Shown here: positions 38,999 through 47,634 of the stretch, in pieces
Position numbering within the stretch: the first letter of the stretch is position 1
Layout of the letters: every line of letters starts with the position of its first letter
DNA from: Janthinobacterium sp. UMAB-56
Lineage (GTDB): Bacteria > Pseudomonadota > Gammaproteobacteria > Burkholderiales > Burkholderiaceae_D
Reading direction: 5' to 3'
Assembly: GCF_900095265.1 (NCBI RefSeq)
Contig: NZ_LT607653.1
Span: forward strand, 308,696-372,695
Length of the DNA stretch: 64,000 bases
Notes under the pieces: model-generated
The model's database searches: none
Seen by the model: only the letters and a program-made list of their open reading frames with translations
Told to the model about the DNA's origin: nothing
Program-made: the position numbers and the translations under genes

Positions 38999-39457
38999 TT
39001 ATTTTTTGTAAATGCCCGCTTCCAGCACCACATCGTTGACGCGCAGGATGTAGGTGGTTTTCGGCTCGATCTTGCCGCTGGTGGGATTCTTGTACTGGTA
39101 ATCGACCCAGCCCTTGCCATGCTTTTGCGCCAGTTCAATGATTTCACGGCGATATTTCTTGCCATTCGCATCGGGCACATCCGTCAAATCCTTGCCTACG
39201 ATGGAAGGATTGATGGGGTGGACCAGCACGATGCCCGTCTTGATGTCGCGCATGTCCACATATAGCGAGCCTTGCACGAAGTCCGGGTCTTTCGCCGTGA
39301 TTTTCTTCATCATTTCTTCCTTGCCATGCGCCTTTATGAAGGCGGCGCCCCGTTCGGCCATGGCGATGGCGTCCTTTTCCGTTGCTTCGACCGCTGCATG
39401 GACGCTGCCGCCGGCAAATGCCAGGCACAGCAGGCTACCCGTGAATATGCGTTTCAT
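38999..39457 (-). CDS. Periplasmic single-cache domain protein
   Basis: A 152-residue secreted protein. The signal peptide is [22 protein letters not shown]. The mature part is one sCache_2-type sensor domain: an N-terminal helix ([20 protein letters not shown]), then [35 protein letters not shown] and [16 protein letters not shown]. Such domains are normally fused to chemoreceptors or kinases; here it is free, with no membrane anchor. AAGGAGCTTTC precedes the ATG. It precedes the chemoreceptor gene on the same strand and may deliver ligand information to it. Confidence 0.85.
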   Translation of the reverse strand: MKRIFTGSLLCLAFAGGSVHAAVEATEKDAIAMAERGAAFIKAHGKEEMMKKITAKDPDFVQGSLYVDMRDIKTGIVLVHPINPSIVGKDLTDVPDANGKKYRREIIELAQKHGKGWVDYQYKNPTSGKIEPKTTYILRVNDVVLEAGIYKK

Positions 39458-39739
39458 GAAAGCTCCTTGTGATATCGGGGGATGTGTTGCCAAGTCGTAA
39501 TTTACGTCGCCGACGGCCACCGCAAATTGCGATGGAACAAACTACAGGGTTGCTTGTGGGCAGCGAGCAACGTATCGGAATGCTTGTTGATGTGTAGCAA
39601 TTTGGTTCTCGATGGCAAGAATTATGATGACTTTCACAGTATGCCGAGCTGGCATGGTCTGTGGGGGAAAAGGCTGGAATTGGCCGATATAGGGACAATT
39701 TCATGAAAGTTATCGCTATTTATTGGCAAGGAGACTATC

Positions 39740-41107
39740 GTGTCCAAACGCATTACCGAGCCGTTTCCACCCAAGTTCAAGCCGTATACGCGGCAAACCA
39801 TTCATCAGGCGCGGCAGTGGGCATGGTTGCCGGAAGAGCAGCGTGTAGCCGTGCAGGTGGTTTCGCACGTCTTGCCGTTTCGCACCAATGCCTATGTGCT
39901 CGACCAGCTGATCGACTGGAACAATATTCCCGACGATCCCATCTACCGCCTCGTCTTTCCCCACCGCGACATGCTGCCGCCCGAGCAGTTCGCGCACTTG
40001 CGCGATCTCGTGCTGGTGCAGCAGGACAAGGCTGCCATCGACGCCTATGTGCATGGAATTCGCCTGGGCATGAATCCCCATCCTGCCGGGCAGATGACGC
40101 ATAACGTGCCGAAAGTCAACGATGCGCCCGTGCGCGGCTTGCAGCATAAATATGCGCAGACGGTGCTGTTTTTCCCCAGCGCGGGACAGACGTGCCACGC
40201 GTATTGCACCTTTTGCTTCCGCTGGCCGCAGTTCGTCGGCATGGACGACATGAAATTCGATGCGCGCGAGTCGCATGAGTTGGCCGCCTATTTGAAACTG
40301 CATCCGGAAGTGACAGACGTGCTGATCACGGGCGGCGACCCGATGATCATGAATACGCGGCAACTGGCCGCCTACCTGGAGCCGTTGCTGGCGCCGGGCC
40401 TGGAACATATCCAGAACATCCGCATCGGCACCAAGGCGGTGGCGTATTGGCCCCAGCGTTTTGTCTCCGACGGCGACGCGGACGATTTGCTGCGCCTGTT
40501 CGAGCGCATCGTCAAGGCGGGCAAGAACCTGGCCGTGATGGGCCATTACAGCCATGCCGTGGAATTGCGTCAGGACATCGCGCAGCAAGCCGTGAAACGC
40601 ATCGTTTCCACGGGCGCCACCTTGCGCATGCAGGGCCCGCTGATCCGCCATATCAATGAAGATCCGGCAAGCTGGGCCGAGCTGTGGCAGACGGGCACGC
40701 GCCTGGGGGCGATTCCGTATTACCTGTTTGTCGAACGCGATACGGGGCCGCGCGGCTATTTCGAGTTGCCGCTGGCGAAGGCGCACGCGATTTTCCAGGC
40801 CGCCTACCAGATGGTGTCCGGCCTGTCGCGCACGGTGCGCGGGCCTTCCATGAGCGCCTTCCCCGGCAAGATCGTCATCGATGGCATCGTTACCATCAAT
40901 GGCGAAAAGCTGTTTGCCCTGCAATTTTTGCAAGCGCGCAACCCGGACTGGGTGCGGCGGCCGTTTTATGCGAAATTCGATGCGGAAGCGACGTGGATGG
41001 ACGATTTAAAGCCCGCGTTCGGCCAGGATAAATTTTTCTTCGAGATGGATGAAGCTGTGCCGCAACTGCCGCACAATAAAATCATTCGCCTGGCACAGGC
41101 CGCCTGA
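39740..41107 (+). CDS. KamA family radical SAM protein (lysine 2,3-aminomutase-like)
   Basis: A 455-residue radical SAM enzyme. The cluster motif is CHAYCTFCF (CxxxCxxC, near residue 152), followed by DVLITGGDPMIMNTR, the SAM-binding GGDP motif near 190. The family includes lysine 2,3-aminomutase and EpmB, which need PLP; the Lys for PLP is not obvious and I cannot confirm it. It is longer than EpmB (about 340), close to LAM length. GTG start with GGAG upstream. It is followed after two bases by an MFS gene, so it begins a four-gene operon ending at 43818. Confidence 0.85.
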   Translation: MSKRITEPFPPKFKPYTRQTIHQARQWAWLPEEQRVAVQVVSHVLPFRTNAYVLDQLIDWNNIPDDPIYRLVFPHRDMLPPEQFAHLRDLVLVQQDKAAIDAYVHGIRLGMNPHPAGQMTHNVPKVNDAPVRGLQHKYAQTVLFFPSAGQTCHAYCTFCFRWPQFVGMDDMKFDARESHELAAYLKLHPEVTDVLITGGDPMIMNTRQLAAYLEPLLAPGLEHIQNIRIGTKAVAYWPQRFVSDGDADDLLRLFERIVKAGKNLAVMGHYSHAVELRQDIAQQAVKRIVSTGATLRMQGPLIRHINEDPASWAELWQTGTRLGAIPYYLFVERDTGPRGYFELPLAKAHAIFQAAYQMVSGLSRTVRGPSMSAFPGKIVIDGIVTINGEKLFALQFLQARNPDWVRRPFYAKFDAEATWMDDLKPAFGQDKFFFEMDEAVPQLPHNKIIRLAQAA

Positions 41108-41109
41108 GC

Positions 41110-42459
41110 ATGCACGCCGCCGGCGCCCCAGTCCGCTGCGGCGTGGCCGTGTTTTGCCGGGTGTTCCTGCCATTCGCGCTCGGGCATTACCTGTCGTGCC
41201 TGCTGCGCGGCGTGAATGCCGTGCTGACGGCGGAGTTGCTGGGCGCCATCGCCCTGACACCAGCCCAGCTGGGCTTGCTGACCAGCGCCTTTTTTCTCGC
41301 CTTTGCGCTGGTGCAACTGCCGATTGGCATGGCGCTCGACCGCTACGGCCCCCGCACGGTGCAACTCTGGCTGCTGGCGCTGGCGGCCGTGGGCGTGTGG
41401 CTGTTCAGCCGGGGCCATAGCTTTGCCGGGCTGCTGTGGGCGCGGGCCTTGATGGGGGCGGGCCTGGGCGGCTGTTTCATGGCCGCCGTGAAAGCGCTCT
41501 CGTGCGCTATCGCGCCATCGCGCCTGCCTTCCGTGCATGGCTACCTGATCGCCGTGGGCGGCCTGGGCGCGGCCACGGCCACCATGCCTGTCAAGCTGGC
41601 CCTGCATTACACGGACTGGCGCGGCGTCTTCCTGGGCCTGGCGCTGGCGGCGCTGGCCATCGGCGTGCTGATCCGCCTGCTATCGCCGGCCATGCCCGCA
41701 CCTGCGGCCGCCACGCACGCAGTGAGCAAGGTCAGCGTCTGGAGCGTGTACCGCGACGTGGCCTTTCGCCGCACCATCGCGCTGATCCTGCTGCCGCACA
41801 CGGTGTTTTTTGGCGTGCAGGGCTTCTGGATGGGCCGCTGGCTGGCGGACGTGGGCGGCTTGTCCGATGACAGCGTGGCGTATTTGTTGTACCTGGGTAT
41901 GGCGGCCGTCATCTTCGGCGCCATCGGCATGGGCATGCTGACGGAATGGGCCGGGCGGCATGCGATTGAACCGATGCAAGTAGCGGGCGCAGGTATTGCC
42001 CTGTTTGTCGCCGTGCAAGTGGTGATGGCATGCAATGTGGTATCCAGCCTACCTTTGCTGTCCGTGCTGTTTGCCTTGCTGGGCACGGTGACGGGCCTCG
42101 AGTATGCGATCGTCGCGCAAAGCATGCCGGCCAGCTTGACGGGCAGGGCGGCCACCTGCCTCAATTTGCTCATTTTCACGGGCGCCTTCCTGGTGCAGGG
42201 TGGCTTAGGCTTGATCCTCGGCTGCTGGCCCCTGAACAGCCTGCAGCAGTATCCGCCGCAGGCCTACCAGGCGGCGTTTGGCGTACTGGCAGCCTTGCAA
42301 CTGCCGGGACTTGCGATGTTTTTCATCCACCGTTACAGGCGTGCCGGACCATCCGGTAAAATGGCAGCCTGCACAGCGGCAATGATCAACTCCAAGGAAG
42401 ACTATGAAACTCGTTCGTTATGGACGTCCAGGCAAGGAAAAACCGGGCCTGATCGATGA
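41110..42459 (+). CDS. MFS transporter
   Basis: A 449-residue inner-membrane transporter with about twelve helices. The loop 2-3 motif is GMALDRYGPRTVQLW (near 73-87). The final 30 residues (from about SGKMAACTAAMINSKEDYET) are hydrophilic and come from the leader and start of the next gene, since the frame runs 56 bases into it. The family gives no substrate; position behind a radical SAM enzyme suggests uptake or export of its product or substrate, as an inference. Confidence 0.82.
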   Translation: MHAAGAPVRCGVAVFCRVFLPFALGHYLSCLLRGVNAVLTAELLGAIALTPAQLGLLTSAFFLAFALVQLPIGMALDRYGPRTVQLWLLALAAVGVWLFSRGHSFAGLLWARALMGAGLGGCFMAAVKALSCAIAPSRLPSVHGYLIAVGGLGAATATMPVKLALHYTDWRGVFLGLALAALAIGVLIRLLSPAMPAPAAATHAVSKVSVWSVYRDVAFRRTIALILLPHTVFFGVQGFWMGRWLADVGGLSDDSVAYLLYLGMAAVIFGAIGMGMLTEWAGRHAIEPMQVAGAGIALFVAVQVVMACNVVSSLPLLSVLFALLGTVTGLEYAIVAQSMPASLTGRAATCLNLLIFTGAFLVQGGLGLILGCWPLNSLQQYPPQAYQAAFGVLAALQLPGLAMFFIHRYRRAGPSGKMAACTAAMINSKEDYETRSLWTSRQGKTGPDR

Positions 42460-43252
42460 AGAAGGCAAACTGCGCGACCTGTCCGGCGTGGTCCAGGATA
42501 TTGACGGCGCACAACTGTCCGACAAGGCCCTGCGCAAGCTGGCCAAGCTCGACGAAAAGACCTTGCCCCTGGTGCGCGGCAATCCACGCTTCGGCGTGCC
42601 GCTGGCCAAGGTCGGCAAGTTCATCGGCATCGGCCTCAATTACGCGGATCACGCAGCCGAGTCCGGCATGCCGATTCCGGCCGAACCGATCGTCTTCATG
42701 AAGGCGATTAGCTGCCTGAATGGCCCGGACGATAATGTCGTGTTGCCAAAAGGGTCGAAAAAGACGGACTGGGAAGTGGAGCTGGGCGTGGTCATCGGCA
42801 CGCGCGCGCAATACGTGAGCGAAGAAGACGCCCTGAAATACGTGGCCGGCTATTGCGTCGTCAACGACATTTCCGAGCGTTCGTTCCAGCTGGAACGGGG
42901 CGGCCAATGGGATAAAGGCAAGGGCTGCGACACCTTCGGCCCCATCGGCCCGTGGCTGGTGACGCGCGACGAAGTCATCGACGAGCAAGACCTGGACCTG
43001 TATCTGGAAGTCAATGGCAAGCGCATGCAGACCGGCAATACGCAAACCATGATTTTCACGGTGGCGCAGATCGTCAGCTATTTGTCGCAATTCATGACCC
43101 TGGAACCGGGCGACGTCATCGCCACGGGCACGCCGCCGGGCGTGGGCCAGGGCCGCAAGCCGCAGCGTTTCCTCAAAAAAGGCGACAGCATGCGCCTGGG
43201 CATCCCCGGCCTGGGCGAACAGCAGCAGGACGTGGTCGCCTGGACTGCCTGA
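42404..43252 (+). CDS. Fumarylacetoacetate hydrolase family protein
   Basis: A 282-residue FAH-fold protein. The metal site is visible as SKKTDWEVELGVVIG (near 122-136), with GIGLNYADHAAESG near 75, the dinuclear motif in FGPIGPWLVTRDEV near 180 and DVIATGTPPGVGQGRKP near 240. The fold is used by ureidoglycolate lyases, acylpyruvases and 2-keto-decarboxylases, and the sequence does not tell which. AAGGAAG precedes the ATG. It overlaps the MFS gene by 56 bases and the next gene by one base. Confidence 0.85.
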   Translation: MKLVRYGRPGKEKPGLIDEEGKLRDLSGVVQDIDGAQLSDKALRKLAKLDEKTLPLVRGNPRFGVPLAKVGKFIGIGLNYADHAAESGMPIPAEPIVFMKAISCLNGPDDNVVLPKGSKKTDWEVELGVVIGTRAQYVSEEDALKYVAGYCVVNDISERSFQLERGGQWDKGKGCDTFGPIGPWLVTRDEVIDEQDLDLYLEVNGKRMQTGNTQTMIFTVAQIVSYLSQFMTLEPGDVIATGTPPGVGQGRKPQRFLKKGDSMRLGIPGLGEQQQDVVAWTA

Positions 43253-43818
43253 TGGCGGGCAGCGATAGCGACCGTTTGCCGCCGCTGCCTCTGGCGCAGC
43301 TCGACGCCCAGCAGCGCGTGGCCGCGCAAGCCATCATCGACGGTCCGCGCGGGGCGCTGTACGGTCCCTTCGTGCCGCTGATCCGCAGCCCCGAGCTGAT
43401 GGAAACGGCGCAGCGCATGGGAGAATATTTGCGCTACCGCAGCGCCATCGGCACGCGGCTGTCGGAACTGGCGATCCTGGTGACGGCGCGCCAATGGGAC
43501 CAGCAAGTCGAGTGGGCCATCCACGCGCCGCTGGCCGTGCAGAACGGCATCGCGCAAGCGGCCGTGGACGCCATCGCGGCGCGGCGCGTACCGCTTGCCC
43601 TGAAAGAAGATGAGCAAGCCGTGCACGACTTTTGCATCGAGCTGCAGCAGAACAAGCGCGTCAGCGATGCCACGTATGCGCGGGTGCTGGCGCTGTTCGG
43701 CGAACACGGCGTGGTCGACTTGATGGGCATCAACGGCTATTACACCTTCCTGGCCATGGTGATGAATGGGGCGCAGACGGCGGTGCCGGCCTTGGGCGTG
43801 CCGCCCATGCCCGCCTGA
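43252..43818 (+). CDS. Carboxymuconolactone decarboxylase family protein
   Basis: A 188-residue all-helical protein of the CMD/AhpD fold. The conserved run is SELAILVTARQWDQQVEWAI (near 67-86) with the usual EWAIH proton-relay region and a helical C-terminus with GVVDLMGINGYYTFLAMVMN. It lacks the CxxC of AhpD peroxidase cofactors, so it is more likely decarboxylase-like or structural. The ATG overlaps the FAH stop codon (TGATG), so the two are translationally coupled and may act on the same ring-derived acid. Confidence 0.85.
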   Translation: MAGSDSDRLPPLPLAQLDAQQRVAAQAIIDGPRGALYGPFVPLIRSPELMETAQRMGEYLRYRSAIGTRLSELAILVTARQWDQQVEWAIHAPLAVQNGIAQAAVDAIAARRVPLALKEDEQAVHDFCIELQQNKRVSDATYARVLALFGEHGVVDLMGINGYYTFLAMVMNGAQTAVPALGVPPMPA

Positions 43819-43875
43819 TGAGTGGGCTTGCCCGGGGAATGATCGATAGGCGTTGCCCCTTTCTTTTAGTCCCTG

Positions 43876-44067
43876 GTGGCCTTGCTGCGCGACCAGACCG
43901 ATGAATTGCTGACGTTCCGCTTCCAGCAGCGCGATGCGGAAATGCTCGTCGTGCCCCGCAAGGACATGCAGGCTGCGACGCAATCGGTGCTGACGGACAA
44001 CGGCATGCGCTCGGAAGCGTGGCCCGATCTGCTGCATATCTGGAATGCAAAAACGCCGGCAAACTGA
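43876..44067 (+). CDS. Hypothetical small protein or 3' gene fragment, 63 residues
   Basis: An open frame with the strong GC3 bias of genuine genes, ending in TGA at 44067. The first usable codon is a GTG at 43876 with no ribosome binding site, just after an in-frame TAG, so the true start may be lost. The residues are charged (FRFQQRDAEMLVVPRKDM) without a membrane segment; the C-terminus reads WPDLLHIWNAKTPAN. I do not recognise it. It lies between the carboxymuconolactone decarboxylase-like gene and a terminator, so it may be the decayed end of an operon gene. Confidence 0.4.
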   Translation: MALLRDQTDELLTFRFQQRDAEMLVVPRKDMQAATQSVLTDNGMRSEAWPDLLHIWNAKTPAN

Positions 44068-44090
44068 TCGTTTCCGGCGTTCCTTACCAC

Positions 44091-44120
44091 AACAGGCGCG
44101 GCGCACACCGCGCCTGTTTT
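44091..44120. terminator. Terminator hairpin between convergent genes
   Basis: AACAGGCGCGG and CCGCGCCTGTT form an 11-base perfect stem with a six-base loop, followed on the plus strand by TTTT. It separates the plus-strand operon from the minus-strand esterase gene. Confidence 0.7.
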
Positions 44121-44123
44121 ACT

Positions 44124-44792
44124 TTAAGCCAATACTTTTTTCAGCCACGCGCCAATCGCATCGATCTCTTCCTGGCACAGCGAGTGTTGCATCATGTACT
44201 CGTGCCATTCCACCTTGTAACCCATGCCCGTGAGCAAGTCGCGCGACTGCTGTGCGCGGGCGATGGGCACCACGGGGTCGGCCTTGCCGTGCGCCATGAA
44301 GATAGGCGTCTGCAGGCTGGCCGGCGTGCGCTCAAGCGCCGTCTTGTCGGCCAGCGGCAGATAGCCGGACAGGCACATCAGGCCGGCCAGCGGTTCCGCG
44401 TGGCGCAAGCCCGTTTGCAAGGTCATGGCGCAGCCTTGCGAGAAGCCGGCCAGGATGATGCGGTTGGCGGGAATGCCGCGTGCCTTTTCGCGTGCAATCA
44501 GCGCTTCGACCTGCACCTGCGAGGCGCGCAAGCCGCCCTCGTCTTCGCGGCGCACCAGGTCGCTCACGAGGATGTCGTACCAGGCGCGCATCACATAACC
44601 GTTGTTGATGGTGACGGGCATGGTGCCGGCGCTGGGGAAAATGAAGCGGATGGCGGGGCAGCCGCGCAGGTCGAGTTCTTTTACCAGAGGCACGAAGTCG
44701 TTGCCGTCGGCGCCCAGGCCATGCATCCAGATGATGGAGACGGTGGGGTTCGGTGCGCTGTCGAGTTCTATGGTTTCCAGCAAGGTGCTCAT
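44124..44792 (-). CDS. Phospholipase/carboxylesterase family alpha/beta hydrolase
   Basis: A 222-residue serine esterase of the PF02230 family. The oxyanion region is IIWMHGLGADGNDFVPL (near 20-36), the nucleophile Ser is in ILAGFSQGCAMTLQ (near 118), Asp in HGKADPVVP (near 169) and His in YMMQHSLCQEE (near 202). Members hydrolyse short acyl esters or lysophospholipids. Its start overlaps the mog gene end by four bases (ATGA), so it is translated from the same message as mog. Confidence 0.9.
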   Translation of the reverse strand: MSTLLETIELDSAPNPTVSIIWMHGLGADGNDFVPLVKELDLRGCPAIRFIFPSAGTMPVTINNGYVMRAWYDILVSDLVRREDEGGLRASQVQVEALIAREKARGIPANRIILAGFSQGCAMTLQTGLRHAEPLAGLMCLSGYLPLADKTALERTPASLQTPIFMAHGKADPVVPIARAQQSRDLLTGMGYKVEWHEYMMQHSLCQEEIDAIGAWLKKVLA

Positions 44793-45421
44793 GTATTTTC
44801 CTCAGGTAAAGGTTGCGCCGGACGTAGCGCCGATTTGGGGCGGAAGGCCTTGCAGATGGCCGGGTCGGTTTCCATGTAAGGGCCGTTGATCAGGTCGATG
44901 CAATACGGCACGGCGGCAAAGATGCCGTTCACCAGTTGCACGCCGTCGGCATCTTTCAAGCCTTCCAGGGTTTCCTTGATGGCTTTCGGCTGGCCCGGCA
45001 AGTTCATGATCAGGCAAGCGCGCTCGGGCGTTTCGCGGATCACGGCCACCTGGCGCGACAAGATCGCCGTCGGCACGAATTGCAGGCTGATTTGGCGCAT
45101 CTGTTCGCCGAAACCGGGCATTTCCCTGGTCCCGACGCTGAGCGTGGCGTCCGGTGTCACATCGCGCCGCGCCGGACCCGTGCCGCCCGTCGTCAGGATC
45201 AAATGGCAGTGGCCCAGGTCGACCATGTCGATCAAGGTGTTTTCAATTTGCGCGCGCTCATCGGGGATCAGGCGTTTTTCCAGGCGAAACGGCGTGCGGA
45301 TGGCGGCCGACAGCCAGCTTTCCAGGGCCGGGATGCCCAGGTCTTCATACACGCCGCCGCTGGCGCGGTCCGAGATCGACACGAGGCCGATAATCAATTC
45401 GTCTTCGATGGTGATGGGCAT
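44789..45421 (-). CDS. mog: Molybdopterin adenylyltransferase
   Basis: A 210-residue enzyme adenylylating molybdopterin before molybdenum insertion. The family motif is LILTTGGTGPARRDVTPDAT (near 75-94), with GLVSISDRASGGVYEDLG at the start and PGFGEQMRQIS following. The C-terminal LPGQPKAIKETLEG is the conserved helix. AGGTGCAAG precedes the ATG at 45421; the longer frame to 45457 adds a tail without family similarity. It is first in a two-gene operon with the esterase gene. Confidence 0.95.
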   Translation of the reverse strand: MPITIEDELIIGLVSISDRASGGVYEDLGIPALESWLSAAIRTPFRLEKRLIPDERAQIENTLIDMVDLGHCHLILTTGGTGPARRDVTPDATLSVGTREMPGFGEQMRQISLQFVPTAILSRQVAVIRETPERACLIMNLPGQPKAIKETLEGLKDADGVQLVNGIFAAVPYCIDLINGPYMETDPAICKAFRPKSALRPAQPLPEENT

Positions 45422-45457
45422 CTTGCACCTATACAGTCTTGAGTGGCGTAAAAACAA

Positions 45458-45483
45458 TAAAACCGGGATTATCCCGGTTTTTT
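45458..45483. terminator. Bidirectional Rho-independent terminator
   Basis: AAACCGGGAT and ATCCCGGTTT are perfect arms with a one-base centre. T runs flank it on both strands, so it ends the minus-strand darP transcript and would stop any plus-strand readthrough. Confidence 0.8.
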
Positions 45484-45510
45484 GCTCCTCTTTGCGTTTC
45501 GGACGCTGAA

Positions 45511-46110
45511 TTACTCGTCGTCTTCCGCTTCTGCGTCATCTTCGTCGGCATCGTTCTTGGCGCTGTTTTTCTTCTTGGCGATCTCTTTCAAGATCTGGAA
45601 GATTTCGCGGTAGGCTTTTGGCGGCTTGTTCTCGGCCTGCTCCTTGCGGGCATTGCGGATCAGGGTGCGCAAGTGCTGCACGTCCAGTTCCGGGTTTTCC
45701 GACAGCAAGACGGTCAGGGCCTTGTCATCTGTCAAGAGTTTATCGCGGCGGCGTTCCATCGCGTGCATAGTGGCCGTGTCGGCTTTCGACAAGCCTTTCC
45801 AGCTATCGATGGTGCGTTGGATGGCGGCAACTTCTTCCTCATCCAGGGTACGCATTTTCTTGCCCACGTATTGCAGCTGGCGGCGGCGGCCTTCGTGATC
45901 CTTGATTTGCTGGCATTCGAGAATGGCGTCGCGCACGTCTTCCGGCATCGGGACGCGCTTGACGCGGTCGCGTGCCTCATTGACGAGTTCTTCGCCCAGC
46001 TTTTGCAGGACGGTCATCTGGCGCTTGAGTTCCGACTTCGACGGACGTTCATATTCCTGTTCGAATTCGGTGGATTGGAAGCCGCAAGCTCCCCGGTTTG
46101 GATTTGGCAT
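45511..46110 (-). CDS. darP: Ribosome biogenesis factor DarP (YjgA, DUF615)
   Basis: A 199-residue charged helical protein. RPSKSELKRQMTVLQKLGEE (near 22-41) opens the YjgA domain, and YREIFQILKEI lies near the C-terminus, followed by an acidic tail (DADEDDAEAEDDE). E. coli DarP binds late 50S particles and promotes peptidyl-transferase centre maturation. It is divergent from pmbA, an arrangement conserved in many beta- and gammaproteobacteria. Confidence 0.95.
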   Translation of the reverse strand: MPNPNRGACGFQSTEFEQEYERPSKSELKRQMTVLQKLGEELVNEARDRVKRVPMPEDVRDAILECQQIKDHEGRRRQLQYVGKKMRTLDEEEVAAIQRTIDSWKGLSKADTATMHAMERRRDKLLTDDKALTVLLSENPELDVQHLRTLIRNARKEQAENKPPKAYREIFQILKEIAKKKNSAKNDADEDDAEAEDDE

Positions 46111-46202
46111 GATAAGGCGGGATTGGCCGCGTAGGCCGCACCTGTAAACTGTAAACGACTGCTATGATAACCTTTTTAGCGGCTTTCCGAAGAAAACAGC
46201 GC

Positions 46203-47555
46203 ATGAACGACTCCGTATTTACCCATAGTCAAGAGCAATTGCAGCAACTGGCCCGTGATGTGTTGTCTTTTGCGCGGGAAGCGGGCGGCACCGACGCTGC
46301 CGTCGAAGTCAGTGTTGGCGGTGGCTTGTCCGTTTCTGTACGAAAAGGCAAGATCGAGACGATCGAGCAAAACCAGGACAAGGGCATGGGCGTGACCGTG
46401 TTTGTCGGCAAGAAGCGCGGCAATGCCAGCACCTCCGACTTTTCGCCGTCCGCCCTGCGCGCCACGGTGGACGCCGCCTACAACATCGCCCGCTTCACGG
46501 CCGAGGACGATTGCGCGGGCCTGGCCGACGCCGACATGCTGGAAATGTCCCCCCTTGACTTGCAACTGTTCTATCCGTGGCTGATTTCCGCTGAGGAAGC
46601 CGTCGTGCTGGCCCAGCGGGCCGAAGCGGCCGCGTTTGCCGTCGACCCGCGCATCACGAACAGCGAGGGGGCCAGCGTGCATGTGCAGCAATCGCACTTT
46701 GTGTCTGCCAATTCGCGCGGCTTCATCGGCGGCTACCCGTTTTCGCGCCACACCCTGTCCGTGGCGCCCATCGCCGGCAAGGGCGCGAAGATGCAACGCG
46801 ACGACTGGTATTCGTCCGTGCGCGACGCCGCCAAAATGTCGAGTCCGGAAGCCATCGGCCGCTACGCCGCCGAGCGCGCCCTGTCGCGCCTGAACGCGCG
46901 CAAACTGGGCACGCGCACCTGCCCCGTACTGTTCGAGGCACCGCTGGCGGCCGGTTTGCTCGGTACCTATGTGCAAGCGACCTCGGGCGGTGCCCTGTAC
47001 CGCAAATCCACTTTCCTGAACGATTCCCTGGGCACGCAAGTGTTGCCGTCGCACGTGCAGATCTTTGAAGACCCGCACGTGATCGGCGGCGTCGGTTCCG
47101 CGCCGTTCGACGAAGAGGGCGTGAAAACTGTCAGCCGCGACGTCGTCAAGGACGGCGTGGTGCAAGGCTATTTCCTGTCCACTTACACGGCCCGCAAGCT
47201 GGGCATGCAGACGACCGGCAATGCGGGCGGTTCGCACAATCTGTACCTGAGCTCGAACTTGACGGCCGCCACTGACGATTTTAGCGCCATGCTGAAAAAG
47301 CTGGGCACGGGCTTGCTGGTGACGGAACTGATGGGACAAGGAACCAATTACGTGACGGGCGACTATTCGCGCGGCGCCTCCGGTTTCTGGGTGGAAAACG
47401 GTGTGATCCAGTATCCGGTGGAGGAAATTACCATCGCCGGCAATATGCGGGACATGCTGCGCAACATCGTTGCCGTGGGCGCCGACGCCTTGCGCCGAGG
47501 CACCAAAGAGACCGGTTCCATCCTCATCGAGAGCATGGTGGTGGCTGGCGGCTGA
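46203..47555 (+). CDS. pmbA: Metalloprotease PmbA (TldE)
   Basis: A 450-residue TldE subunit. The frame starts at an ATG at 46203 (an ATG at 46164 extends it by 13 residues without signals). Visible family regions are GTDAAVEVSVGGGLSVSVRK (near 29-48), GGVGSAPFDEEGVKT (near 300), GNAGGSHNLYLSS (near 340) and the C-terminal GNMRDMLRNIVAVG. With TldD it forms a heterodimer that processes peptides such as microcins and CcdA; TldE itself lacks the HExxxH motif, as expected. It ends at a strong terminator. Confidence 0.95.
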   Translation: MNDSVFTHSQEQLQQLARDVLSFAREAGGTDAAVEVSVGGGLSVSVRKGKIETIEQNQDKGMGVTVFVGKKRGNASTSDFSPSALRATVDAAYNIARFTAEDDCAGLADADMLEMSPLDLQLFYPWLISAEEAVVLAQRAEAAAFAVDPRITNSEGASVHVQQSHFVSANSRGFIGGYPFSRHTLSVAPIAGKGAKMQRDDWYSSVRDAAKMSSPEAIGRYAAERALSRLNARKLGTRTCPVLFEAPLAAGLLGTYVQATSGGALYRKSTFLNDSLGTQVLPSHVQIFEDPHVIGGVGSAPFDEEGVKTVSRDVVKDGVVQGYFLSTYTARKLGMQTTGNAGGSHNLYLSSNLTAATDDFSAMLKKLGTGLLVTELMGQGTNYVTGDYSRGASGFWVENGVIQYPVEEITIAGNMRDMLRNIVAVGADALRRGTKETGSILIESMVVAGG

Positions 47556-47575
47556 AGCCGCCCAAGTCTTCTTGC

Positions 47576-47599
47576 AAAGGCGCCGCTGGCGCCTTTTTT
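47576..47599 (+). terminator. Rho-independent terminator of pmbA
   Basis: AAAGGCGCC, loop GCT, GGCGCCTTTTTT, a perfect stem with T run 20 bases after the pmbA stop codon. Confidence 0.85.
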
Positions 47600-47634
47600 C
47601 TTGTCCCTGTGCTGCTTGGGCAGCGCTCTGATCG

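Noticed and set aside
39640..39740. Sigma-28-like GCCGATA sequence near the chemoreceptor locus
   Set aside because: The GCCGATAT is on the plus strand facing the KamA gene, not the chemoreceptor, and has no -35 partner at 11 bases.
43838..43904. Short ATG frame (IDRRCPFLLVPGG) overlapping the 63-residue fragment
   Set aside because: It is in another phase, ends after 22 codons, and lacks a correctly spaced ribosome binding site.
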